Positions 7,956 to 15,162 of a stretch of 27,407 nucleotides of DNA are shown here, piece after piece. The translations under genes and the position numbers were made by a program. This DNA is from an uncultured bacterium. Its GTDB lineage: Bacteria; Verrucomicrobiota; Lentisphaeria; Oligosphaerales; Oligosphaeraceae. How positions within the stretch are numbered: position 1 is the first letter of the stretch; each line of letters begins with the position of its first letter. The notes beneath the pieces were generated by a model, which made no database searches, was not told the DNA's origin, and saw nothing but the letters and a program-made list of their open reading frames with translations. The stretch lies in assembly GCA_900548225.1 (NCBI GenBank), contig URJM01000023.1, forward strand, positions 1 through 27,407. The letters are read 5' to 3'.

Positions 7956-9092
7956 CTAGTACTGGCCAGGATACGGGCCGGGGCCGCCAGGATACGGCAT
8001 TCCGTTGGGGCCCATGCCGCCCTGGGGGCCGGTGGGCGCTGGCGCGGGCATTTCACGGAGATTCTTCTCGATGATGTCGACCCACTCCGTTTCGCCGGGC
8101 TTGCCGTCCTTCTTGTCCACGAGGTAGTATCCCTGTTCCAGCATCCAGGCATGCAGTTCGGTTGCCTTGTAGAGGTCGAGGGCGCGTTCGATGAGCGTAT
8201 TGCAGACCTTTTCGACAAAGTCCTTCATCGGGACCCAGAAATCGGGCTTTGCCGTGCGGAGGCTGGCGGTCGGCTTCGTGATGTCTGGCACATAGAAGTT
8301 CTTGCGGAACTCCTCGGCGGTGTTGTTGTAGATGTATGCGTCAACGAGGGAGTCGTACTCCACGTCGACCTTGCCGCAGTTGTTGACGACGTAGGCCTCC
8401 TTCAGCTTGGCGTTGATGTCCGGGTAGAACTTGCCCTGGTCTTCGGGGTCAAGGTCTTCCTTGATGATCAGCCGGTTGCCAAGCTGGACATATTCATCAT
8501 TGGCTGAACGGAAGTACTCGTTGTCGACAATCGCATTGGCTCCGCGGCCTCCGCGAAGGAGGATTGAGACGCGTTCGCCGGGCTTGACCATCTTGAAGCG
8601 CTCCTCAGCCTGCTCGCGGATGGCGGCCTTCTGCTCCTCCGGGCGGATGCGATCCTCGGCATTCTCCTCGGCTGCAATGACAACCAGGTCGACAATGTCG
8701 GAAAGCTTCTTCGGGGGAACACGGTTGTAGTTCCTCCAGTTGAGGTTGATTCCAGGAATCCTCAGCAGGGAGAAGTCGCCAAGCTGGGGATCCTTGACGC
8801 GGCGGCGGACAAGGCTCTCGATGTAGTTGACTGTGCTCTGGGGAGTGATGGCAATCTGGAGTTCCTTGCGCTTCTTCGCAATCTGCGCATTCATCTTGTC
8901 CTCCATCTCCTTCTTGCGGGTGGAGGATTCCCAGGGAACCTCTTCGATAAGCGTCGGGTCGTCCGTTACGGCTTCTTCTTCATCATCCCAGCCGTCCTGC
9001 GCGGAGACAGGGGTGACCAGGCAGCATGCCGTGAAAAGGAAGAGACCGCACGCCAAAGAACGCCAGAGAAGACGGAGTTGGTTTTTATTCAT
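7956..9092 (-). CDS. secreted protein with acidic N-terminus and Pro/Gly-rich tail, unknown function
   Basis: A 378-residue exported protein that I do not recognise. The N-terminus is a clear Sec signal peptide (hydrophobic core about residues 10-25, cleavage likely after VSA before QDGW). A short acidic linker follows (WDDEEEAVTDD), then a mostly helical charged core of about 300 residues containing a LLRGGRGANAIV stretch. The C-terminus, from about residue 350, is a low-complexity Pro/Gly/Met tail ending PYPGQY. The ATG at 9092 is chosen because the signal peptide starts there. The longer frame begins at a TTG at 9140 and would bury the signal peptide. No Shine-Dalgarno is obvious. The gene ends in a strong terminator and lies 209 bases from the next gene, so it is probably monocistronic. 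The core could be a periplasmic scaffold, but that is a guess. Confidence 0.6.
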   Translation of the reverse strand: MNKNQLRLLWRSLACGLFLFTACCLVTPVSAQDGWDDEEEAVTDDPTLIEEVPWESSTRKKEMEDKMNAQIAKKRKELQIAITPQSTVNYIESLVRRRVKDPQLGDFSLLRIPGINLNWRNYNRVPPKKLSDIVDLVVIAAEENAEDRIRPEEQKAAIREQAEERFKMVKPGERVSILLRGGRGANAIVDNEYFRSANDEYVQLGNRLIIKEDLDPEDQGKFYPDINAKLKEAYVVNNCGKVDVEYDSLVDAYIYNNTAEEFRKNFYVPDITKPTASLRTAKPDFWVPMKDFVEKVCNTLIERALDLYKATELHAWMLEQGYYLVDKKDGKPGETEWVDIIEKNLREMPAPAPTGPQGGMGPNGMPYPGGPGPYPGQY

Positions 9093-9301
9093 AATGAGGG
9101 ATGAGACTCGTTTGTACAGCGGATTCAACTTATAAGGCAAAGACAGGGGCTGGCTGGCGGGGATTTCCTACGGGGGAAACGCGCCACATTGGCCAGTGGA
9201 AATCAATTGAGACACAATGTAAATCAATTTCCTACTTTCTCCACCCGACAGCGAAACATTTTGCGGTGAGAGGCGGTGGATGCCCCTGCGGCGCCTATGG
9301 G
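9093..9301 (-). promoter_or_regulatory. intergenic region with a 21-bp-period direct repeat
   Basis: This 209-base gap separates two minus-strand secreted-protein genes. AAATCAATT occurs at 9200-9208 and again at 9221-9229, exactly 21 bases apart or about two helical turns, on an AT-rich background that contrasts with the flanks. It lies about 110-140 bases upstream of the 9092 start. Such spacing would put two protein-binding sites on the same face of the DNA. No confident -35/-10 pair can be given. Confidence 0.3.
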
Positions 9302-11803
9302 CTAGGGCTGCGTCTCCGTGTGTCTTCCCACGACCTGGAAGTGGATTGTGCAGGGCTCCGGTGCATGCATCCAGTAGGATGCCAGGGGTTCCAGCCCATC
9401 GGAGGTATGGTAGACCTTGGTCTTCTTGTCAAAGGTGTAGATGTCGATGTTCTCGAGGATGGCGGCTTCGCTGTCGACGAAGGAGACGCGCCCCGGCATC
9501 GCCACCAGGTTCCACCCGGCCTCAAGCTTGATTTCCATGATTTCGCTGCCAAGGGCTTCCGAATCCTGCCAGGAATAGCTTCCGCCCTCGCCCTTGGTCA
9601 GAACCTGCGCGGGCTTGCCGCTCTCGCCAAGCAATGCGAGAAGCGCCTTGAGATCCCTGGACAATTCGGCGACTTCCCCTTGAAGCGCCTGGTTCTCGGC
9701 CTTCAGGCTCTGAAGCTCCTGGCGCAGGCTCTCATCGGCGGCGGACAACCTGCCGTTTGCCTCCTTCAGGGCATTTACATCGCCCTTCAAGGTGGTTACG
9801 TCTCCCTGAACTGCCGCTCCTGCACCCTGAAGATTCGTTACAGCCGAAGCCAAATCATCGCCCTTTGCCTGCAACGCGGAGATGTCGGACCTGATGGCGG
9901 CGTCCGCATTGGATAGCTCCGTGTACTTCGCCTTCAGATCCGCCACATCCGCCTGAATGACTGCGCCTGCCTCCGCGATATCCTCGCCCATTTCAAAGTA
10001 GAGCCTCGTCAACTCCGTGTCCTTCTCCTGCAGTGAGGAGATGTCGGACCTGATGGCCGCATCCGCACCGGAAAGATCCGTGTACTTTGCCTTCAGGTCG
10101 GAGACGTCGTTCTGGATAGCCGTGCCGGCCGCCGTAATGTCGGCGATTGCGGCGGTTACAGTTGCGTTCTGAATCGCATTTGTGGAGTCGGCGTTGAGTT
10201 CGGCGTCCACGACGACGGGCTTCCAGACGGCCGTGGTTCCATCCTCGTCAAGGGTAAGCACCTGTCCTGTCTCGCCTGCCTCCTCGGGCTTCGCGATGAC
10301 CTTCGACATGATGTCGCTGGCGTTGGTGTTGACCGTATCACGCAGGTCGCTCACATCTGTCTTCAGGGTATTGATTTCACCCTGCATCGATGCATCCGCA
10401 CCTTGCAAGTCCGTGATGGCAGACGACTGCTGGCCGGTCTTCGTCTGCAACGCCGTGACATCCGACCTGATGGAGATATCGGTCTGCTTCAAGCCGCTCA
10501 CATCGCCCTTCAGGGTATTGATTTCACCCTGCATCGTGGCATCCGCACCCTGAAGATTCGCGACAGAAGACGACAATTCCGCGTCCTTTGCCTGGAGTGC
10601 AGTGATGTCGGACCTGATGGCCGCATCCGCGTTCATGAGGCCATTGACTGCGGCAGTCACTGTTGCGTTCTGCACTGCGTTTGTGGATGACGCGTCCAGC
10701 GCGCCGTCCACAGGGATGTCCTTCCAGACGGCCGTTGTCCCGTCTTCGTCAAGTGTAAGCACCTGTCCTGCCTCGCCGGCCTCCTCTGGCGCGGGGATTA
10801 CCTTCGAGAGGATTCCATTGGCATACATGTCAACGACGGGATAGCCGCTCCAGGTTTCGGGGTATGGGTTTTTCCCGACATAGATTGTCGGATTGGAGCC
10901 GCCAAAGGCGTAATCCTGCTGGGGAAGTCCTTCGGGGAAGTAGACATTGCTGATGTTGTTGCATCCGCTGAAGGCATTGTCGGCAACTGTGGTATTGGTT
11001 CCCTGGAAGACCACCTGTGTCAGATTCGAGCATCCCTGGAAGGCATTTCCTCCGATGCTTTCCACATTCTGGGGAATGACCACCTGGGTGATTTCGCCGC
11101 AGCCCTCGAATGCCCCGTCCGCAATGGCCGTAGTTTCAAAGGTGCTGTCGGAGGTGGCGTATCTAAGAGTGCATCCGATTGCGGTCAAGGTGCCGTTGTT
11201 CCTGATGGCGTATGAGTCGGCAGCAGGGGTGCTGGCATTGCCGTCCTGGTTGGTGTCCCCCTTCACCGTGTCATCCTCGAATGCGGTCAGGGTCGCAGAG
11301 ATTGCAGAAAGGGTTCCTTCATTCAAAATGCCAGTGCCCTGGCAGAACTTCACAACCGCGCCATTGGCGATGACAAGACGCTTTCCCGCAGGGATGCGGA
11401 CGCTGTTTCGGACAACATGGACTACGCCGGCCGCCCAGACCTCGTCACCCTCCAGGGTGCCGTCGTGGATGACGACGTCAGACCTGTTGATTACCAGGAC
11501 GCTTGCGGTGGCGCTGTCGCCGTTGGACAGCTCCAGGGTGTGTATGCCGTCGCTGACGGTGGTGGAGTCCCATGTAGGCGAGGATGCCGACCAGCCCGCC
11601 GCGGTCGCGCCGTCTGCCTTGAGGGTATTCCCCCTTGAGCCAGTGGTTGCGGTTGACGAGACAAGGACACTGCCGTTCATCAGGGGCAGCCCGCGGTTTT
11701 CGATGGAGATGGGGGAAGCTTCCTTCGCGTCCAGAGGCACTCCCAGTGCGAGGGTAAGACACGAAAGAATCACCGTGAAAAGGATTGAGGAATATCTTTT
11801 CAT
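9302..11803 (-). CDS. secreted BspA-like LRR protein fused to phage-fibre-like modules and coiled coils
   Basis: An 833-residue exported protein. Domains in order: a signal peptide (about 1-26, cleavage near LDA-KE); a beta-rich segment (40-215) with pectin-lyase-like, IRNNGTLTAIGCTL-type strands; three to four LRR_5 (BspA/TpLRR) repeats (about 226-290, motifs IADGAFEGC, IGGNAFQGC, VADNAFSGC); module A (about 333-386) and module B (500-553), each with AGQVLTLDEDGTTAVWK or a close variant followed by STNA-QNATVTAA; long heptad-type coiled coils after each module (390-497, 555-725); a degenerate third module (729-746); and a C-terminal domain opening GWNLVAMPG. The QVLT-G-W and TNAVQN motifs are typical of phage tail-fibre heads. 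Start 11803 is chosen because the signal peptide begins there; longer in-frame starts are unlikely. A surface or envelope adhesin, possibly trimeric, is inferred. Confidence 0.65.
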   Translation of the reverse strand: MKRYSSILFTVILSCLTLALGVPLDAKEASPISIENRGLPLMNGSVLVSSTATTGSRGNTLKADGATAAGWSASSPTWDSTTVSDGIHTLELSNGDSATASVLVINRSDVVIHDGTLEGDEVWAAGVVHVVRNSVRIPAGKRLVIANGAVVKFCQGTGILNEGTLSAISATLTAFEDDTVKGDTNQDGNASTPAADSYAIRNNGTLTAIGCTLRYATSDSTFETTAIADGAFEGCGEITQVVIPQNVESIGGNAFQGCSNLTQVVFQGTNTTVADNAFSGCNNISNVYFPEGLPQQDYAFGGSNPTIYVGKNPYPETWSGYPVVDMYANGILSKVIPAPEEAGEAGQVLTLDEDGTTAVWKDIPVDGALDASSTNAVQNATVTAAVNGLMNADAAIRSDITALQAKDAELSSSVANLQGADATMQGEINTLKGDVSGLKQTDISIRSDVTALQTKTGQQSSAITDLQGADASMQGEINTLKTDVSDLRDTVNTNASDIMSKVIAKPEEAGETGQVLTLDEDGTTAVWKPVVVDAELNADSTNAIQNATVTAAIADITAAGTAIQNDVSDLKAKYTDLSGADAAIRSDISSLQEKDTELTRLYFEMGEDIAEAGAVIQADVADLKAKYTELSNADAAIRSDISALQAKGDDLASAVTNLQGAGAAVQGDVTTLKGDVNALKEANGRLSAADESLRQELQSLKAENQALQGEVAELSRDLKALLALLGESGKPAQVLTKGEGGSYSWQDSEALGSEIMEIKLEAGWNLVAMPGRVSFVDSEAAILENIDIYTFDKKTKVYHTSDGLEPLASYWMHAPEPCTIHFQVVGRHTETQP
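9566..9619 (-). repeat. degenerate third copy of the fibre-like module
   Basis: Residues 729-746 of the LRR protein (GKPAQVLTKGEGGSYSWQ) keep the Q-V-L-T, Gly-rich turn and final Trp of modules A and B but little else. The copy lies between the last coiled coil and the C-terminal domain. Confidence 0.45.
10145..10306 (-). repeat. fibre-like module B, duplicate of module A
   Basis: This encodes residues 500-553 of the LRR protein and is clearly homologous to module A at DNA level, offset by 501 bases (167 codons). Both begin SKVI and contain an identical GQVLTLDEDGTTAVWK. Confidence 0.75.
10361..10536. repeat. 29-bp exact direct repeat inside the coiled-coil region
   Basis: The 29 bases at 10361-10389 recur identically at 10508-10536, a 147-base period (49 codons, seven heptads). 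They encode the MQGEINTLK heptad region. A related short repeat (GATGTCGGACCTGATGG) occurs at 9881, 10040 and 10604 and encodes AIRSDI. Identical long tracts invite copy-number change by recombination. Confidence 0.8.
10646..10807 (-). repeat. fibre-like module A
   Basis: This encodes residues 333-386 of the LRR protein, directly after the LRR repeats. It is the partner of module B at 10145-10306. Confidence 0.75.
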
Positions 11804-11881
11804 TGTCGTGGAGCCCATGTTGTTGCCGTATTGATTTAAGATTCTGTTCCCTGGAGTGTCTTCCGTATGCCTCTGACGACT

Positions 11882-11907
11882 AGGGATGTGTCGACGGGCA
11901 CATCCCT
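11882..11907. other. perfect 9-bp hairpin after the SUMF1 gene
   Basis: AGGGATGTG (11882-11890) pairs with CACATCCCT (11899-11907) over an 8-base loop, starting 9 bases beyond the stop of the SUMF1 gene on the minus strand. No T-run follows, so it may stabilise the mRNA end, attenuate read-through into the LRR gene, or need a factor to terminate. Confidence 0.45.
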
Positions 11908-11916
11908 CCATGAAGC

Positions 11917-13128
11917 CTATGGCAGCAGGACTACCCGGAAGCCGCCGATGAAATCGTCTATGACTGGGTCTTCGTAGTTGAATCGGACTGCCGTGCGGCA
12001 GTATTGTGCATCGAACTGCCATCCGCCGCCGCGCACTACCCTGTGGGAACCCGATGCTGTTCCCGTGAAATCCGTCACAGGCGGGGTGTCGGGGTAATCC
12101 TTGTACCAGTCAAGGCAGCACTCCAGCACATTTCCGTGCATGTCGTAGAGTCCCCAGGCATTTGGAAGATAGGAGCCGACCTTTGTGTGTTCCCCGTATC
12201 CTCCCTTGCCGTCGGTTCGATTGTGGAAATACCTTCCCGCCTCGTCCATGGCGGAATCCTGCTTGAATGCCGTCAGGTTCTTCCCTGTATTGAATGCTGT
12301 GGCCGTCCCTGCGCGGCAGGCATACTCCCACTGTGCCTCGGTGGGGAGGTCGAAGACCATGCCGGTCTTGGCATTGAGCTTGCCCAGGAAGGAGTCACTG
12401 CCAACCGTGTGGCCGCGATAGGGCCAGCCAGAGGACGCCGTGCTGCCCATGCCGCGTATGGCCTTGTATGTGACACGCTCCACTGGGCGGGTGTCGCCAA
12501 GATATTTCGAAGGATTGCTGCCGTAGACGAGGCTGTACTGCTTCTGGGTCATCTCGAAGACCCCGATGTAGAAGTCCTGCGTGAGGGTCACCTGGCGGCG
12601 GGTCTCATTGTCGAACCACCCCTTCTCCGTGGTGGGAGCCCCCATGGTGAATGTGCCCTTTGGAATGTGGCGCAGCCACAACTGCGTGGTGCGGCATGCG
12701 TCGTCGGCCAGGTCCGGTCCCGTGGAGGAGGGGGTGACTGCGCCGGTATTCAAATCGACAACAAGGTAGCGGGGCTTCTCAGCATCGACACTGACAATGA
12801 ACTCCGAGGAATGCCCCCCCGGCCAGTCCGCCGCAGAGTTCCATACGGCATGATATGGGCCGCCGGCCTTCAGCAACGCACTCCCCGCACCGTCTCCGGA
12901 GAGGCTCCCCATCGGAATGAACTCATCCCTGTCGCCGTTGTAGCCGTGGAAGGAGACCGTCAGGAAGTCGCTGGCGGAGTCGCACTCCAGAGAATAGGTG
13001 ATGTCTACCAGGCCGTTCCAGGGGACGCGTGGAGTCACGGACAGATTTGTGACGCTGGCGCTTCCCGCCCCCAAAAGCAGGAGGCTGAATAGAATCATCG
13101 ACAAGAATGTGAATCTGGCGGATTTCAC
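11917..13128 (-). CDS. secreted SUMF1/FGE-fold protein, probably not an active formylglycine-generating enzyme
   Basis: An exported protein of about 403 residues. The GTG at 13128 gives a classic signal peptide (MKSARFTFLSMILF..., cleavage near GSAS). No Shine-Dalgarno helps, and ATG 13098 is an alternative. After a beta-sandwich-like N-terminal domain (about 26-140, VTPRVPWNGLVDITYSL) comes the SUMF1 domain (about 165-403): PKGTFTMGAP, MTQKQYSLVYG, LPTEAQWEYACRAG, WGLYDMHGNVLECCLDW, RVVRGGGW and GGFRVVLLP. True FGE has two Cys in the GGS-x-x-C-x(4)-C segment that bind copper and do the oxidation. Here the first is replaced by Phe/Asp and only the second remains (Cys377), so catalysis is doubtful and a C-type-lectin-like binding role is likelier. 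It precedes the LRR protein by 113 bases in the same direction. Confidence 0.75.
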   Translation of the reverse strand: MKSARFTFLSMILFSLLLLGAGSASVTNLSVTPRVPWNGLVDITYSLECDSASDFLTVSFHGYNGDRDEFIPMGSLSGDGAGSALLKAGGPYHAVWNSAADWPGGHSSEFIVSVDAEKPRYLVVDLNTGAVTPSSTGPDLADDACRTTQLWLRHIPKGTFTMGAPTTEKGWFDNETRRQVTLTQDFYIGVFEMTQKQYSLVYGSNPSKYLGDTRPVERVTYKAIRGMGSTASSGWPYRGHTVGSDSFLGKLNAKTGMVFDLPTEAQWEYACRAGTATAFNTGKNLTAFKQDSAMDEAGRYFHNRTDGKGGYGEHTKVGSYLPNAWGLYDMHGNVLECCLDWYKDYPDTPPVTDFTGTASGSHRVVRGGGWQFDAQYCRTAVRFNYEDPVIDDFIGGFRVVLLP

Positions 13129-13377
13129 TGCGTGATGTGTTGCAGGGAACGGTTCTGCTGTGGGACGGTTCGGATTGCCGCTCGTGCATACTGCTAGTCT
13201 CGACGAATCAGCAAGGTATTGAAATGTAAGGCACATATCGAGTTTTAGGGCAAAAGGCGGAAGTTTTTTTCTCCTTGTCGCCGTGCGGGCATTCTTCTGC
13301 CTGCGGTGAGAGTGTCCGGCCATGCCGCAACGGGCTATATTTTGCCGTTTGCAGAATCCCTTATTTTTCCTTGTTTA
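13129..13377. promoter_or_regulatory. divergent intergenic region
   Basis: This 249-base gap must hold the promoters for the minus-strand SUMF1 gene and for the plus-strand operon beginning at 13378. It contains a run of seven T near 13265, a 7-bp imperfect hairpin (about 13284-13308) and an AT-rich stretch before 13378 (TATATT near 13336, TTATTTTTCC before the start). No -35/-10 pair is convincing enough to name. Confidence 0.3.
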
Positions 13378-14067
13378 ATGAGTACATACGAAGACATCTG
13401 GTATGCGGCGCGTTCGACGCAGATCGTGTACATGCCGCCAAAGCTCCTGGAGACCTTCGGGGAGTCCCGGATACACTACCTGGTTCTCTCCGAGGAGATG
13501 GACCAGCCCTCCGCAATCCGGCTCAGGAGCGGAATTGTCACGGCGGAGCGCCCTCGCATCGTGACCCCGACATACTTCAAGCAAAAGTCCGTGGAGAATT
13601 TCGGCGAGGATGCCAGGAAGTACTTTGACGAAGTCCTTTCGAAGGATGTGAACGCGCGTTTTGTCGAGTACGGCCTCAAGTTTGGCAAGCAGGAGTTCAA
13701 GGAGGAGCTTGCCCACGGGAATGTGCGCGAGATTGCGGAACAGGCAGCCGCCGAGGCGCAGGACGAGCTGGACAAGCGCAGCGGAGTCGTCATCGGCTTC
13801 GACAATGCCTGGGAGATTTCCCTGATGCGCTTCATCACCGAGCTCGTGCAACGGTCACTGCCCTTCAATGCCCGCGACATTGCAAAACGGGGGCTCTTCA
13901 ACCTCGACGAGGGCGTCCCGAAGGCAGTCATCGAGGAAATCGAGGATGACTTCAACTCCTGTTCGACGCTGGACGCCGCGAAGGCACTCGGGACGAAGCT
14001 GCGCGAATACGGTCTCTTCAACCGGTTCGAAGACAGGTTCTTCGACCTCTACAGGAAACTCAAGTAA
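13378..14067 (+). CDS. cytoplasmic protein of unknown function, first gene of the dut operon
   Basis: A 229-residue soluble protein with no signal peptide or membrane segment. It is rich in charged helices in the middle (about 80-150), with aromatic residues at both ends (STYEDIWYAARSTQIVYMPP at the start, FNRFEDRFFDLYRKLK at the end). No family is recognised. The ATG at 13378 is chosen over an in-frame ATG at 13306 because the longer form adds 24 residues unlike the rest and runs into the promoter region. No Shine-Dalgarno is present. Its TAA overlaps the dut ATG (TAATG), so the two are translationally coupled. Its position suggests a core-genome function, not an accessory one. Confidence 0.6.
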   Translation: MSTYEDIWYAARSTQIVYMPPKLLETFGESRIHYLVLSEEMDQPSAIRLRSGIVTAERPRIVTPTYFKQKSVENFGEDARKYFDEVLSKDVNARFVEYGLKFGKQEFKEELAHGNVREIAEQAAAEAQDELDKRSGVVIGFDNAWEISLMRFITELVQRSLPFNARDIAKRGLFNLDEGVPKAVIEEIEDDFNSCSTLDAAKALGTKLREYGLFNRFEDRFFDLYRKLK

Positions 14068-14507
14068 TGGCCGACAGAATCCTACTGCAGATATCCCCCG
14101 AGAACAGGGACCTCGTCCCCGCCCGCCAGCATGCGTCCGACGCGGCCTTCGACCTTCGTGCCGCCGCCGATGCAACCGTCCCCGCGGGGGGCGTGGCCGG
14201 CATCCCCACTGGCGTCAGAATGCAGCTTCCGCAGAACTACGTCGCCGAAGTGCGTCCCAGAAGCGGCCTTGCCCTGAAAAACTCCATCACGGTCCTTAAC
14301 ACACCTGGAACCATTGACTCTGGATACCGCGGCGAGGTGCATGTCATACTTGTGAATCACGGCAAGGAGCCATTTGCCGTCAGGCGTGGCGACAGAATCG
14401 CCCAGCTTCTCTTCCAGAGGCTCCCTGAGGTCGAACTGTCGCTTGTGGACAGCCTTGACGAAAGCGACCGTGGCGAAGGGGGCTTCGGTTCCACTGGGCG
14501 CAAGTAG
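14067..14507 (+). CDS. dut: deoxyuridine 5'-triphosphate nucleotidohydrolase
   Basis: Trimeric dUTPase hydrolyses dUTP to dUMP and pyrophosphate, keeping uracil out of DNA and feeding dTMP synthesis. The 146-residue length is standard and all five motifs are present: ASDAAFDL (23-30), RPRSGLALK (63-71), TPGTIDSGYRGE (79-90, catalytic Asp84), RGDRIAQLLF (107-116) and the C-terminal RGEGGFGSTGR (135-145), whose aromatic residue caps the nucleotide. The start overlaps the stop of the preceding unknown gene. The lytic transglycosylase gene follows after 40 bases. Confidence 0.95.
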   Translation: MADRILLQISPENRDLVPARQHASDAAFDLRAAADATVPAGGVAGIPTGVRMQLPQNYVAEVRPRSGLALKNSITVLNTPGTIDSGYRGEVHVILVNHGKEPFAVRRGDRIAQLLFQRLPEVELSLVDSLDESDRGEGGFGSTGRK

Positions 14508-14547
14508 GCGACGGAAATTTCCCGGAGGCGCTTCCCTGGCGTAGACA

Positions 14548-15162
14548 ATGAAGAGGCGACACCCCAGAACCAAGATTCTCCTGATCCTGGCGTCGCTCTG
14601 TCTGGCGGGTGCTCTTTTCCACAGGACGGCAAGATTCATCCGCGACAGGCAGGAGAGCAGGCGCGAGGAGCTTCTTCTGCCTGCAATACGCGAAGCCGCC
14701 TACAGGCACGGCCTCGAATCCTCCCTTGTCAGGGCGCTGGTCTGGAAGGAGAGCCGTTTCAGGGCGGACGCGGTGGGCTCCAAGGGTGAAATCGGCCTGA
14801 TGCAGATCACCGGCGGCGCAGTCGCCGACTGGGCGCGGCGAAACCGCAAGCCGACCCCGACGCGCGCGCAGCTCTTCAACCCCGAAGTGAACCTCGAAAT
14901 CGGATGCTGGTATCTTTCCCTGTCTCAAAAGCATTGGGATGGATACGCATCCCGGCGGATTCTGGAACTTGCCGAATACAATGCCGGCAGGACAAAGGTC
15001 CTCAAGGACTGGAAACCGGAAAAACCTGAAGACGAGGTCCCCCTCGACGCAATCACCTTCCCTGGCACACAGGACTACATCCGACAGATTCTGGCGCGCC
15101 AGGAACACTACAAGAAGCTTGAGAAGGAGACCCCCGCAATCGGGGCCTCCCGGATGAAATGA
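14548..15162 (+). CDS. membrane-anchored lytic transglycosylase (SLT domain)
   Basis: A peptidoglycan-cleaving enzyme of the Slt/MltC-type family 1, acting in the periplasm on the MurNAc-GlcNAc bond with formation of 1,6-anhydroMurNAc. The 204 residues comprise an N-terminal uncleaved anchor or signal peptide (about 8-25), a short helical linker and the SLT domain (about 44-190). The catalytic Glu is Glu68 in WKESRF, followed by GEIGLMQI (80-87) and AEYNAG (142-147), the family hallmarks. The start has no close Shine-Dalgarno; GGAGG lies about 20 bases upstream, which is too far. The TGA overlaps the next ATG (ATGA). Remodelling enzymes like this assist wall growth or assembly of envelope machines. 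Confidence 0.88.
   Translation: MKRRHPRTKILLILASLCLAGALFHRTARFIRDRQESRREELLLPAIREAAYRHGLESSLVRALVWKESRFRADAVGSKGEIGLMQITGGAVADWARRNRKPTPTRAQLFNPEVNLEIGCWYLSLSQKHWDGYASRRILELAEYNAGRTKVLKDWKPEKPEDEVPLDAITFPGTQDYIRQILARQEHYKKLEKETPAIGASRMK

Noticed and set aside
9093..9140. Upstream TTG start for the 7956-9092 gene
   Set aside because: It would place 16 residues ahead of an otherwise perfect signal peptide; the ATG at 9092 is far more plausible.
9881..10807. CRISPR-like or minisatellite array
   Set aside because: The repeats are in-frame coding repeats of differing spacing inside one gene and encode heptad coiled coils and fibre modules, not spacers.
11917..13128. Active formylglycine-generating enzyme for sulfatases
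   Set aside because: One of the two cysteines needed for copper binding and oxidation is absent, and no sulfatase gene is in the window.
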